A DNA stretch of 64,000 nucleotides, from positions 248,001 through 312,000 of the forward strand of contig JAFKAC010000024.1 of assembly GCA_025766275.1 (NCBI GenBank), read 5' to 3'. Position 1 is the stretch's first letter, and the number at the start of each line of letters is the position of its first letter. Below are positions 45,050 to 57,412 of the stretch, piece by piece. Under the pieces are notes generated by a model. It saw only the letters and a list, made by a program, of their open reading frames with translations, ran no database searches and had not been told where the DNA came from. The position numbers and the translations under genes were made by a program. Origin of the DNA: Lactarius indigo. Its lineage: Eukaryota > Basidiomycota > Agaricomycetes > Russulales > Russulaceae.

Positions 45050-47458
45050 TCACACAAGCGCATCCGCCAAATTTGAATGCTTCATCTCCCCAGTAGCAGG
45101 CGCACCCCCCGCTAAGGGTGACGACACCGGATGTTGCAAAGGGTTAATGGCTTCAATTGGCGGAGGCGACAAATTTTGGGCAGATCCAACATGCGCCGGG
45201 ACGGACCCATCATCGGGAAGGATTGTCGGCGCGGTGGCCGGTACGACTTGCTGTTCAAGGACTTGAGACGGAGGAAGATCACCGTACGGTCTCGGCGTGT
45301 CGTTCATCTGCGACCTCAGGCTCTGCGCCACGGGTTCCAACGCGCGTTTGACCACTTCAATACTATCCGCAGCTTGCGCCTGTGTCCGAGCCAGAGTCTC
45401 GAGCATGAACTCTGACAGTACCCGCGTGCGTCCCTGTGTCTGAGAAAGCGCCTGTGCTCGAGCTTGCGTCGACGCCGCCTGCGCGAGCTGCATACATGCT
45501 TCACGGAATGCGTCACGCTGCGACGTCGCAGCATTCGCGACGGGATCTCGCGCCAGTATCTCCAGAGTGATTGTGATGAGGTCTTGTTGTGCGGCGGGCA
45601 CGAACGCGGGTGACGCCCGGTCACCTTGCTGGTCAAACGTGCCGCGACCGATGCGATATTCTTCCGTATGACGCGCGTCGAAGAGTCTCCGGCGCTCCCT
45701 GCGGATCGAGTCCGCGTTATCGGACGTCCACCACTGCGTGTTGATATACCGTAGAGTGCCATTGATATCCGTGAGGAAGCGCACGATATTCCGCAGCCGC
45801 GCGCTGTCACTGCGGGGGTGGTATTCGGGGACGACGTCGCTATCCGCGTCGACGCCAACTCGGAGTCGTTTGGCCAGGAACTGCTTGCCGGTGTTGTCAT
45901 CCCAGATGAAATTGACGTCAGGAGCTACGAAATTGTCAAGCGCAAGGCGAGGGGGAGTGATCATGAATGCGGCGACCACCGCTGCGGCACACCGAACCGA
46001 TAACGCGACGTCGTCATTGGGCGTGTCCCACAATTCGTCAATGATCTCCAGCGACTCTGGTGTGTTCAGTAATGGTAAGATCTCTAGGCAATAGTGTCTC
46101 CCGGCAGCATACGGTGCAAGTACGTCGCGAATCGCGCCAGGAATGTAATAGAGTGCCCTCAAGCAGGCCCGAGTTCTTCGTTGCTGGACGGATTTCGGTA
46201 AATGACCCGTGAAAGCGCGTTGTGCCAGCTGAGTAATGCTCCATGGGAGCGACACCTGAAAGTTCGTTGGTCCAGGTAAGACCGCGAGGACGTCACGAAT
46301 GGTACGCCGTGTGTCACCGTTGTCGCGCGTGGCGAGGGCGTTGGACTCACAGAGACCGGGAATCCCGGCAACGAATTCCTCCAACTCGCGGTCCTCGTTG
46401 AGCCAGTGAAGTGTCTGGACGAGCGTCCCTTTGTATATGTCCATCGAAGAGCCTTCAGCCGAGTTCTCGAACTTGGATATCATGCCTTCTGACAAAGACT
46501 TGGACTTGTACTCATGTCGGTCACGGATCGCTTTCAGGATCCCATCGCTAACTGTGCCCCAACGGTCGTGCATTTGCTTTGCGCCATGGTGAAGGACGGA
46601 AAAGAAGGAGAGTGGAATTATTTGAGCAGAATACCAAAGGAGTGACGTCAAGGGCGTGTAATAAGGACAGTCGTTAAAGATGAGTGGCATGAGAGTGATG
46701 GCAATAAAGGAGAGGGCGCAGAATCCGACGATTGCGACGGTGAAATATGCGACGGTGTGGTTGGCGCGAAATGCAAAGGCGACGAGTCCGGCGAAAAACA
46801 AGTGCACGGATACGAGGAGGAGCAAAGGAAGCGCCTCAACGAGTCCGAAGACGCCGAACTTGCGCGCGCCTTGTGCAAAGTACTCGCGAATATGGGCGCG
46901 GACATGAGGCGCGTGGTTCCGCCGTATCGCGTGGAGATATCTGTGCGCCCATTGTTGAAAAAGCGTGGCCAAGAGCGCGCTTATGAGGCTGAGCACGAGG
47001 CTGAGGAACCAGACCGAGTTGATGAATACTACCGACCGAGGAGGGATAAAGGAACCACGGCTCGAAATTCCACTGTTATCACTGCCAGATGCGTTGGGAA
47101 GTTGTTGGGATATCTGTGAGAGGAGAGACTGGGTGATGACGTTGGGATCTTGCTGCAAGTTCGGGTAACTAATGGCAATGAAAATGGCCACCGTGGTTGA
47201 GAAGAGGCCAGCCTACAAGAAAAGGAATAAAATGACAATCCTTGGAGTTGGTGCAAAGTGGAAGCGTACAAAAATGAGGATCCTGTCCGCAATTCCCTTC
47301 CAATTCTCCACATTTTCCTCGTCCATTTTTTGTGCCTGGGTGTTATAGATAGAGAAGATAGCCCCAGAGGAATCATTATATGTTGTCTTCTCTGGAACGG
47401 CATCGTCGTACTTCACGTTCTGGGACGGCTTTTCTTGCTGAGTAACGACTGGACTCAT
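45050..47458 (-). CDS. DUF6535 membrane protein C
   Basis: Exons 47458-47270 and 47212-45050, separated by a 57-nt intron, encode 783 residues starting MSPVVTQQ. Domain motifs: GAIFSIYNTQAQKM, ENWKGIADRILIF, AGLFSTTVAIFIAISYPN, RSVVFINSVWFLSLVLSL, then three further membrane segments and DCPYYTPLTSLLWYSAQIIP. The C-terminal half has the family helices (GAIRDVLAPYAAG, LNTPESLEIIDELWDTPNDD, DVNFIWDDNTGKQFL, EILARDPVANAAT). It is closest to gene A in the N-terminal part and nearly matches gene D in the C-terminal part. Role unknown. Confidence 0.87.
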
Positions 47459-48429
47459 GATGGGAGTAGTGAGGGCGGCTAGGGCACGCGCTGCGGGCAA
47501 GGGCGAATCACGTGCCAAATGAAAGGCCATCAAACCAATGCAGGGAATCAAGCAGGGAATGGACGAGAGCGAGCGATGTCAATTCGCTCTTAGGAGCACA
47601 CAGAGGGATTTTGCTATCACAGGTCGAGTTACGGCCCCTTCTGGGACAGGTACGAGTACAAGTACACTATATTTGTGGGATACTTTGTTTTGGTTTGCTT
47701 TCGAGTACGTAATTGATTATCACTTGCAGTTCAGATAACCGGAGATAGGATATAGTGCGTGGGCTGCAAGCTAGAGTAGAAATGCCTTTGCGCACACCCT
47801 GAGTCGGGGTAGTGTGGGAATCGAGTATCAGGCAACTCTTGTGTCTTCCTACCCACCGAAAAACCTTTCTCCGTTGTCTGAGATGACTGGAACTCTGCAC
47901 CACTTGGGTGGTGCCACGGGTTGCGCTGGCATATGTTGTGATTGTTTCTTTGAATGTGTAAGGGGCATCTGTTCCTCTACGGTGGTATCTCTCCTTGGGC
48001 ATAAATGCGCTACGTAATTACCTTGGGCGGTTGGCGCACAGCCAAGGAGAAACGCATAGTACACGTGCCAAACAGATGAACGCTCATGAGCGGAGAACAA
48101 ACACCCATACAGTATTCCTTAGGCTCACACGCAAACGCCGCCGCTTCAACACAGGCAGGTCACGTCTCCGTGTCAGGCCTCAAGGCCTCAAGGACGGGCC
48201 GGCTATGATTTATGAACGAAGTTCACTGACCGCTGATAATATATGTACGCGACAATAAATGTGTCGAGGTTTCAGGATACCTCGCGCCCTCAAAGGTAGG
48301 GACGCCAAGAGGGACGCACCTCTCACGGAGAATCACCGCCTCCCCCAATTCTCCCTCTTGAATATCGTACTCTGCCCCTAGAGTACCTGCGTGAGGTCTT
48401 TTACGAGAATCTGCCTCGTTAGCTCGCGC
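47459..48429. other. no gene seen upstream of gene C
   Basis: Probable promoter of gene C followed by unassigned sequence. No frame with family support. Confidence 0.35.
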
Positions 48430-48860
48430 TCGAAAGTTGGAACAGATGCGCAGTTGGGGTATGAAGGCCGCGGGGAGAGTTGGCGAGCAACGAGAAGAGC
48501 TCGCGCTTCGGGGCGGAAATTTCCGGGCCGTAATGCGGGAGTGGCGCCGACCCGCAGGGTAGGTTGGTCGTGCAAAAAGAGGCATAGTTGCCGGCGCCGG
48601 AGAAGTGGGCGTGCGATCTGTGAGAGTCGGGAACAAGACGCCGGCGTGTAACGTGTCTTATCTGTGATCCTCGGGTTCCCCTCGCACCCGGCGCCGCCAA
48701 GTACTCCGACAGCTACCAAGCGCTTGACTTCAACTTGACTTAGCCCGTTGGGTGAATGGGGATCGAGATGGCTGTGGAGGGCATCTTGAATAAATCCCTC
48801 TTCCAAACACCGTCGGGTACTCTGCGCAGGGACGAGAACATGCAAGAGAACATGAAGAAA
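48430..48860. repeat. block Y2 upstream of C2 gene 2
   Basis: Contains GGTATGAAGGCCGCGGGG, nearly shared with Y3 (GCATGAAGGCCGCGGGG), and further matches over about 400 bp. Interrupted frames only. Confidence 0.6.
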
Positions 48861-49196
48861 TGTTCCGTTTACTGCGGTCCGGGAACGCCGGGGAAAGTGG
48901 GACCGAGAGACCGGGACGCCCCGGACGGCTGGCGACTACCCCGGTCTCATGATCAGCGATTGGCGCTCGATCAGCGGCGCCCATGTAGAATAACCTAGGA
49001 TAGCTGATACCCTGCATTCGGAGTCTAATGTTCGCCAGGAAATTAGGCCCCGCACCGTCATGGTGGGCGTACTGTAATGTACAGTAAGCAGATATCTGCC
49101 TCATGTCTGCCTCGTGTTGCCACACCGCAACCTCTGGCCACTTCGTCAAAAACCCACACAACTCTTACTTTAGAACCCTCAAAGCGTTATCAAGTC

Positions 49197-50539
49197 ATGG
49201 CCAGCAATAGATTCTCTGCCGCGCCAATGGCCTCTTCAAACGCAATCCCCAAGCCTAGTTATACGACGCAATACACCCCCTTCTCACCCCGCTGGAGCAG
49301 CGGAGACACCTCTTCCCCCTGTCCCGGCGAGACCCCAATCGTCATCCTCCGCATTCAAATCCTCTCCTGCCGGAACTTGAAGGCCAGTGACAGCAACGGC
49401 CTGAGTGATCCGTGCGTCCACGTTATCTATCTTACCGGCGTTGCTTTACTGACCTTCCGCCTCCCGCTTCTCTTGCTTATATAGCTACGTCATCATCTCT
49501 GGCTTGGGGAAACGATTCCAAACACCAGTGTGTAAGTGCAACCTCAATCCCGACTATGAACAGAAGGACGCGACGTTCGACTTCCCGATCTACAAGTCGC
49601 TTTTGCACAAGCTTTGCACGCTCTTGTTTGTCGTCTGGGACGAAGATAGGATCAAGGACGATTATCTGGGCGAGTTCGCGTTTCCAGTAGACAAGTGGTT
49701 TAAAGGGACCGCAATCGCCTTTAACGATCCCAACAATCGGGTACGTCACTTTACCATCGAAGACGAGAATAGGGACTTATCCCCCTCCTCAGCCCTTCTC
49801 CGTTAACCTCGTTTCCTCACGCCGAGCCACAACCGTGAGCGGAACTACGAACATCAAGTCCGGCTTTGTCCAACCCCCCAACTCGAAGGGTCCGCTTGAC
49901 TTTGGGCAAATCTACAACACATCGATTTTGGCCCCCCCTGTTGGCGCCATCGTACTTGAGATTTGTGGCGCAAAGGACCTTCCGAAGTGGCCCAACAGTG
50001 AGTTGTTCTGTGTCCTCCAACACAGTATCGCCGCTGACCGGTTCGCAAGTGGTTCGCATTGGCTGGGACATGGACCCGTTCGTGGAAGTGTCAATTGGCA
50101 ATACGATTGTCGGTGTTACGCACGTCATCCAACATTCGCGAAACCCTGTCTGGGACAAGCAGCTGTGCTTCCCCTTGCACAAAAATGACCTATCGTTTCC
50201 TATACAACTCACCGTTATCGACCGGGATAGGATGTCAAAGAACGACTACGTTGGGAAGGCCGACATAAATATCGCCGAACTCATTGAGATGGCTCCGAAA
50301 AAGGACCCTAAAACTGAGCTTTATCCCGACATGGTTCTCACCATGCACGAGTTCGAGCTTTCTTTGACCCCGATCAGGTATCCAACAAAGGTGTATACGC
50401 CCATGCCAACTATCACATATCGGTAAGCACCGTGGTGTTACACTTGTAGGTGGAGCAACGATTATTGATGCTCCCTCTGCGTAGTGCCTGTTATCAGCCA
50501 TACGATGCGCTGTTGCAACAGGCAAGACAAGAAGAATGA
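49197..50539 (+). CDS. tandem C2 protein 2 (PSD2-like C2 pair, no decarboxylase)
   Basis: Five exons (49197-49411, 49485-49740, 49793-49997, 50050-50422, 50485-50539) give 367 residues. I use the ATG of MASNRFSAAP; an in-frame ATG at 49077 is an alternative. First C2: PIVILRIQILSCRNLKASDS, NGLSDP then YVIISGLGKRFQTPV, VVWDEDRIKDDYLGEF. Second C2: GAIVLEICGAKDLPKWPN, GWDMDPFVEVSIG, LTVIDRDRMSKNDYVGKADI. The tail is ACYQPYDALLQQARQEE. The exon structure matches C2 gene 1, so the two arose by duplication. A longer Ser/Pro-rich N-terminus precedes the first domain. No catalytic domain follows. Confidence 0.85.
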
Positions 50540-50544
50540 CACGA

Positions 50545-51035
50545 GCGCTCTCGAAACAGAGAGAATGAGTCCATTTTCACCAGCTCCTTACGTGACAGGC
50601 CCACATTCTAGAATGGCCGCGTACACTTGCTAGACAGCGTCGCGCGTAGGGGCAATCTCTGATCGGGCACACGTTTCACTGGAGCAAACGTAGCGTTCTG
50701 GGACGTCACCATATCCACTTTCTCGATCGGCACCGCCTTCGCACGTATCGCGAACTCTTACACTAGCTGGTGTAGTGGTTCAGCGCACTTTGCCATTGTG
50801 AACCGCACCCGCAGTGCCGCACGCATCACGCCACCGCCGTTGTGGTCGTTGGACACCTCGCCGGTGAGCATCTCAGGCGCGACGGCGTCAAAGTCCGCGC
50901 TCTGCACGCACGGGTGGATATCGGCTAGCGCTCCGTTTCCCGGCTCGCAAATCGACTCTCGACTACTCTCTACCCCAACACCCCACCCACCCTTGGTCAT
51001 CGTGCCCACCGACCCCGAGGTGTTAGTCTCCACCG
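50545..51035 (-). pseudogene. relic X2, convergent with C2 gene 2
   Basis: Best-preserved X copy: an open stretch at 50758-51033 (DIHPCVQSADFDAVAPEM, NGGGVMRAALRVRFTMAKC) runs into a stop, then continues REFAIRAKAVPIEKVDMVTS in frame. Family not recognised. Confidence 0.5.
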
Positions 51036-51349
51036 TGGACGCTACCCCACCTCCAACCCCTCCAGGGGTACTTTCCCAACCCTCTGCCCTGGCAACGCCA
51101 CCCGGCGAAAGCCGAGATTTCCCATCATCATTTCTTTCATACAGAGCGTTCGCTCGTTCTGCGCCTCGACGCCCTTCCTACTTTACAAAATTTACAACTA
51201 GCCTTTCGTGCCCGCTTGAAATAAGCCTTAGATTAGGCCCCCTATACCCTTACATACACACTTTGGAACCAATCTTGCCTTGGTCACATGACCGTGTCCA
51301 AGATTTAAAATTAGAATGGGATATTCGGGCCGGGATTCGGATGTAAAAT

Positions 51350-51480
51350 TTCGTTTTCCCTTTGTTTTCCTGTTCATATTGTGACCCATTCGATTAATGT
51401 CAACTAAACAGGTACGACCTCGCATTATATGCAGTATGCGCATCAGAGTCGGGATACCAAGTACCAAATATCTCGGACTC
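51350..51480. repeat. block Z2
   Basis: TTCATATTGTGACCCATTCG and CAGAGTCGGGATACCAAGTA match Z1 and Z3. Confidence 0.7.
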
Positions 51481-52151
51481 ACCTCGATCTGGACACTGGA
51501 GGCCATACAATCTAATCTCTTTTTAGCTAATACCACCGCTGTAGCTTGGCGCAACGCTGTAGACTTGTTAGCTCTCTTGTACTCTTACGAAAACTACTTG
51601 GCTCAGGGAAACTGCAATCTTAGAATGACGAAGTCTCAAGCTTTCGATATATGCGTACTCCCCGAGGTCGCCAGACTCGCCACTTCAAACACTTCGCGCC
51701 TCAGTGCTTGCTATGCGCTACTTCCCAGGTCGAGTTGTAGATTTTTCTCGTATGTATCAAAACACTGTGGTTCTGCACGAGTACAGCAGCGCCGTGTCTC
51801 GCCCATTCCTCTATTGTGACATCCTTCGATCTCTGTCTTCGCTTCTATCTTTCCACACCGAGGCGCTCTCGTACGCATTTCACACCGGCTACACCGTCCC
51901 GTTCGCTCTTGCGTTGACATTTTGCCCTTGCGGTCACGTTCGGTTTACTGTCTTGGTCTCATCTCCTTCGTTAGGCCTCCGAGAAAGAATGCATCTATAG
52001 CCATATAGCCAAGAGTGTAAATGCTGGCCTGATTACACCACGTCCTACGTGTATATTGTTTCCAAGGTAACGAAGCAAAGGATAAAAGCTTCCAGCTATC
52101 ACATACGCATAAAATCCAGATTTCGCAACATCCGCTTAGGATTTCAACTCG
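51481..52151. other. no gene seen between Z2 and gene D
   Basis: Overlapping short frames without recognisable content. Confidence 0.35.
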
Positions 52152-54409
52152 TCACACAAACGCCACGCCGGATTCGCGGCCCGACTCACCAGTGATGGGC
52201 GCTGAGGATGACGAAGCCGAATATAAAAGAGGGAAAACAGGCGGTGGTGGTGGCTTGACAGATGGGGCACGCGCCGGGGCCGGCCCATTGTCGGTACTCT
52301 CCGGCGGTTGAAGGACCACCATGACGGGTTCTAACGCACTCTTGAAAACCCCGAAACTGTCCGCGGTTCGCGCCTGAATTGCAGCCATAGGAAGGAGCGT
52401 TGAAAACTGTTCCTGTACGCGAACCTCCTCCCGCCCCTGTGCGCGCGCCAGTGCCGACATCACTTGCTCGAGCCCCTCATACGCGCCAAGGAACGCCTTG
52501 CGCTGAGGTATCGTAGCACCCACGATGGTATCCCGCGCCAGTATCTCGAGAGTGAGTGTAATGAGGTCCTGTTGCGCGGCAGGTATGAACGCGGTCGACG
52601 TCCGGTCGCCTTGCTGGTCAAAAGTGCCGTTGCCAGTGCGATACTCTTCCGTACGACGCGTTTCGAAGAGCTTCCGGCGCACCCGGCGGATGGGGCCTGA
52701 ATTTTTGGACGTCCACCACTGCGGGTTTGTATGCCGTAGCGCATCCCCAATGTCTACGAGGAAGCGTCTGAGGTTTTGCAGCCGCGCGCTGTCACTGCGG
52801 GGGCGTGGGACATCACCATCCGTATCGGTGCCAAATCGGAGTCGCTTTTCCAGGAACTGCTTGCCGGTGTTGTCATCCCAGATGAAATTAACGTCAGGAG
52901 TTACGAAACTGTCAAGCGTAAGTTGCGGGGGGGTAATCATGAATGCGGCGACCACCGCCGCCGCACATCGAACCGATAACGCGACGTCGTCATTGGGCGT
53001 GTCCCATAATTCATCAATGATTTCCAGCGACTCTGGCCTGTTTAGTAATGGTAGGATCTCCAGGCAATAGTGTTTCCCCGCGGCGTATGGTGCGAGTACG
53101 TCGCGAATCGCCCCAGGGATATCGTATAGTGCCCTCAAACAGGCCCGAGTTCTTGGTCGTTGAACGGATTTTGGCAGCTTACTTGTGAAAGCTCGCTGTG
53201 CCAGCTGAATGATGCTCCACGGAAGCGAAGGGTGAAAACCCGTTGGTCCAGGTAAGACTGCAAGAACATCGCGAAAGGTGCGCTTGGTGTCGCCGTTGTC
53301 GTGCGTGGCGACAGCATTGGACTCGCACAGCCCAGGGATCCCAGCGACAAATTCCTCTAATTCGTGATCCTCGCTGAGCCAGTGAAGTGTCCGGACGAGC
53401 GTTTCTTTGTAAATGTTCATCGAGGTCTGTTTAGCTGAGTTCTCGAGCTTGGAAACCCTGCCTTCCGAAAAAGACTTGAACTTGCTCTCTTGCAGGCCAC
53501 GGAAATACTCCACCACGCCCTTGTTTACTGTACCCCAACGGTTGTGCAATTCCATTGCGCCACGATAGAGGACCGAAAAAAAGGAGAGTGGGATGATTTG
53601 AGCGGAGTACCAAAGGAGTGACGTAAAAGGTGTGTAATAGGGACAGTCGTGATATTTGAGCGGCGTTAGGCTGAAGATAATATACGAGACAAAGCAGATT
53701 GCGACGATTGCGAGGGTGATGTAGGCAACAATATTATTGGCGAGGAAGGCAAAGACGACGAGTCCGGAGAAGAAGAGGAGCACGGATACGAGAATGAGGA
53801 AAGGGAGCGTCTCGACGAGAACGAAGATGCGGAACTTGCGCGTGCCTCTGGAAAAGTACTCTCGGATATGGGCACGGACATGAGGTGCGTGGTTTCGTTG
53901 AATCATCTGGAGATATCTACGGGCCCATTGTTGCAAAAGTGTAGCAATGAGGGCGCATGTGAGACTGAGCACGAGGCTGAGGAACCAGACCGAGTTGACA
54001 AATATCACTGGAGCCGAGGGGGAGAAGGAGCCTTGGATCGGAATCGCAGCTGGACTGGTGCCGTTAGGATTGGCAAGTTGTTGAGATATCTTTACGAGGA
54101 GGGACTGGGTGATGCCGTTGGGATCTTGGTTCAAGGTCGGGTAGCTCATGGCAATAAAAGTGGCCACTGTAGAAGAGAAAACGCCAGTCTGGAGAGCCGC
54201 ATGAGGGCTTGTAAGTGTACAAGGGCGGCACAGAAACGTACAAAAACGAGGATGCCATCTGCACCTCCCTTCCAATTCTCCACATTTTCGTCGTCAAACT
54301 TGAGCGCACGGTCGATATACATAGAGAAGATTGCGCCAGAAGGATCACTATAGGTGGCTTCCTTCGGAGCGGTGGTGCCATCGTCTGCGATCTGTGGTGA
54401 AGCAACCAT
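52152..54409 (-). CDS. DUF6535 membrane protein D (mosaic)
   Basis: Exons 54409-54242 and 54188-52152, with a 53-nt intron, encode 734 residues starting MVASPQIADD. Up to about residue 235 it follows gene B: FSMYIDRALKFDDENVENWK, GGADGILVF, TGVFSSTVATFIAMSYP, LIATLLQQWARRYLQM, LVSVLLFFSGLVVFAFLAN. From TSLLWYSAQIIPLSFFSVLY onward it follows gene C (HNRWGTVNKG, TPDVNFIWDDNTGKQFLEKR). It thus looks like a recombinant of the two. Frame is intact. The C-terminus is Pro-rich. Function unknown. Confidence 0.87.
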
Positions 54410-56659
54410 AATGACAATGTTGGGAACTCGGTTGCGGGTGGGAGCGTACAAGGAGTAACGTGAATTGTGAGCGCGGGTTTGAGACGTTGCATCAAGCGCT
54501 CTGCATCGATTCTGCCAAGTTGAGAGCCACCGGTTACCGGTTACCCGTGATGGGTAAATGAAGGGCAGGCAGGTGTAGCTTCCAGTCCAGATCGACATTT
54601 GACCATACTCGATTACCCGAGTAACGACGTATAAAATCAGATCCGAAGAGATTTCACTTCTCTTTGAACTGAATCCAAAGAAACAACATACTGTACTGTA
54701 CTGTTCTGGGGTCGATACGTGTATTGGGCAACACTATTGTAACGCAAACGAATTTAATTTCATATCAAGCTTCATATCGTTCTGTTGACAGTTCGCTAGC
54801 TGTAGTGCAGCACCACAGCACGCGCACGTTTGTGCGTCCCTGGACCATATCGAAGAAAGCCTATCCCATACACAGAATGGAAATAGGAGATGGTACGGCT
54901 ATACTCTGTAGTAGGGGCAGCGTTCCATCGGGCCATCATGACCATATTCCCTTCCTTACACGAATCAAACAGTATTTATACTGTGCTTGTTCACGTCACA
55001 GGTCCAAACGGCTTGGGAGAGACTCAGAGTGCTGGGCAGTGCTTGCATCGTCACGCGGAACGTGCGAACTTTAGGCGGAGACTGAAATTGAAGACTTGAT
55101 ATTGATATAGCTTGATAGCTTGATAGGCGGTAGTGCCTGAATTTCGGGGGAAGGGGATAGATGTAGAGATAGATGTGATGGCTACATAGCTATGGCATGA
55201 AGTTCGGCACAGCCTCCCCAGGGTGCTTCATCTGTCCGCTTGCGGACTCTAACAAAGCCATGCGAACTGACCATGTCGGTGTCTATATCACTGTGTCATG
55301 GCCAATTCTGCCGTAGGAAATACCCAGTATCTGGTATCTCCACATCGCAGGCTCATGGAATTTTGGGATGCGAATATCATTGACACGGGGACCACACAGC
55401 CTTGCATACAAGCACATCGTCATCCTACTCCACGACGGCAGCCACACCATACGGATACCGAAGGTGACTCAACCAGGTCATATGATCGGCATGTCAATGC
55501 GGCATGTATACCTGCACACGATTCGACGCAACCTGGTGTCAAGTCCACGTTCTATTCATATTCATATTCAACAACCCCACCCGCTTCTCCCATGTCGTTT
55601 ACCCGAGGAGAAAAGACGCCGAACGCTCACGGAGCTTTATACAGCCGGAAAGCCGCGCCCGTATGCCCGAATCCGGCCCATGGGAGGGAGCCCGAATGAG
55701 GAGCGAGACGGGTCTATGATAGGCGACCTGCATGTCAAACTTTCGGCGTCTGATGCCCAAAGCTACCATCTCGCGCGATCGCGGGCTCGGGAACAAGCTC
55801 AAGAAACCACCTATGTCTTCTACTCCACTCAGTTCTAATAATGAGGGAACCTCCTACTAGGTACAACCTTTGTAAATGTAGTAGGCTACGTCCGACCTTG
55901 AGCCCAAGCACAAGCCTCGGGTTTGCATTCCGGGATACAATTTGGATTTAATAAAAAATACCATCAACAAAGTAGCCTTATCGCTATCCAACGAGACAAG
56001 TGACCCATTCTTCAGGCGCTGGGGGGGGGGGGGGGTAAGAGTCTACAGATGGACGAGCTGGCTTTCTCGAGGAGGCCCAGTACCTCAGGTGAACCGAGGG
56101 GAAGCGCAAACAATGCCAAACACGCGCTGAACAGCGACGCGCACAAGCGTGACCACGGAACGAGCTCGGTCCCTTGCGCCCCACATCCCTCGCACGCGAA
56201 TGTCCTTTCTAGCCATTGCATGTATACCACAAGGTCCTCCTAAACGGGAAAGAGCGCAGCCGCGGTATCCAAAGCGTGCCGCTCCCACTCAGACCGTGAC
56301 AGACCTGCGCAGCGGCACAGGGGCAATTCGTGACCGCGAACATCGTCCCGTGCGTCGACCACACAGTACCACCCCCGACACGCCCCTTGCACGCTTCTAG
56401 GGAGGAGCCGTTCGCCGTCACAGAGCGTACTGAGAAGGGGAGCACGGCGAGCACGGCATTACCGTATTACACGCATTGCGGTTCGCGTGCCAGTGCAGGC
56501 GCGGCATTTTTTGCGAGCATGTCGACCGACACTGTGTGGAGTGTATTGCGGACCTCGATCGTGACCTCGGACTATGTCGCAAACTTTTAGAGCAGCGTGA
56601 GACCTCGGAGTCTACGGGCGGGGTCGTGATTTCGCTCGGGCACGAGGCCCTGTATCTCT
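54410..56659. other. no gene seen; long intergenic stretch upstream of gene D
   Basis: Its start shares short matches with the 5' flank of gene B. It has a run of 15 G at 56021-56035. No frame here has family support. Confidence 0.35.
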
Positions 56660-57090
56660 GGCTCGCATTCGGAACAGAGGCACAGGTGGGGCATGAAGGC
56701 CGCGGGGGGCAGTTGGCGAGCCTCGGCGAGAGCTCGCGCCGCAGGTCGGACTTTCCCGGGGGGTCATACAGGAGGGGCGTTGACTTGCAGGGTAAGTTGG
56801 TTGTGCAGCACGCCTCAAGGAGAAGCACAGTGCCGGCGCTAGGAGACACAGAGAATTGGGGTGTGAGAGACGTTAGTGACTTGAAGACGTGGGAATGGGG
56901 CATATCTATGATCATCGTGCCCACCTCACGCCCTCGGGGCCGCTCAGGACTTTGACAGCTAGCGACCGCTCGACTTTAGCATGCGCAGCGGGGATTGAGA
57001 TAGGCATATTGCTCGTAAAACGTCATCTGGTATTGTATGCAGACGAGGACATGACGAGAAACTTGGAGAGAGGAATGAGATTTCTCCGTT
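56660..57090. repeat. block Y3 upstream of C2 gene 3
   Basis: Shares GAACAGAGGCACAGGTGGGG with Y1 and GAAGGCCGCGGGG with Y2, and weaker similarity over about 400 bp. Confidence 0.6.
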
Positions 57091-57412
57091 TCTTGCAGTT
57101 CCCATGCAACACCGATTGTAAAGTATCCAGACCGTTGTGCATGCGCGTGAGCTGCCTGAGGAAAGTGGGACGAGCAGTCACAACAGCCGTCCATGATTTC
57201 CAGATCTTCACGTCATCCCGGGATTTCGGCCCTCTTGCGCCGTGGGCGATTGGACCGTGGGAAGCCGGAGTCAGATTGACCAGATTGGCATGCTAGATCC
57301 TACTCCGTTCCCCACACCCTCTGCCCAGCTTCATCGAAGCCGCCCTCGCAACTCCCACCTCCAGGACCCTCCGACCGTTCTTCTAGCAAACAAGCGTGTC
57401 TTTATTTCACCA

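Noticed and set aside
51397..51819. 140-codon plus-strand frame after C2 gene 2
   Set aside because: It begins inside repeat block Z2, the frame is not kept in Z1 or Z3, and the product is not protein-like.
55298..55860. Overlapping plus-strand frames of 133 and 156 codons upstream of C2 gene 3
   Set aside because: No recognisable domain, no intron or family support, and no counterpart in the other units.
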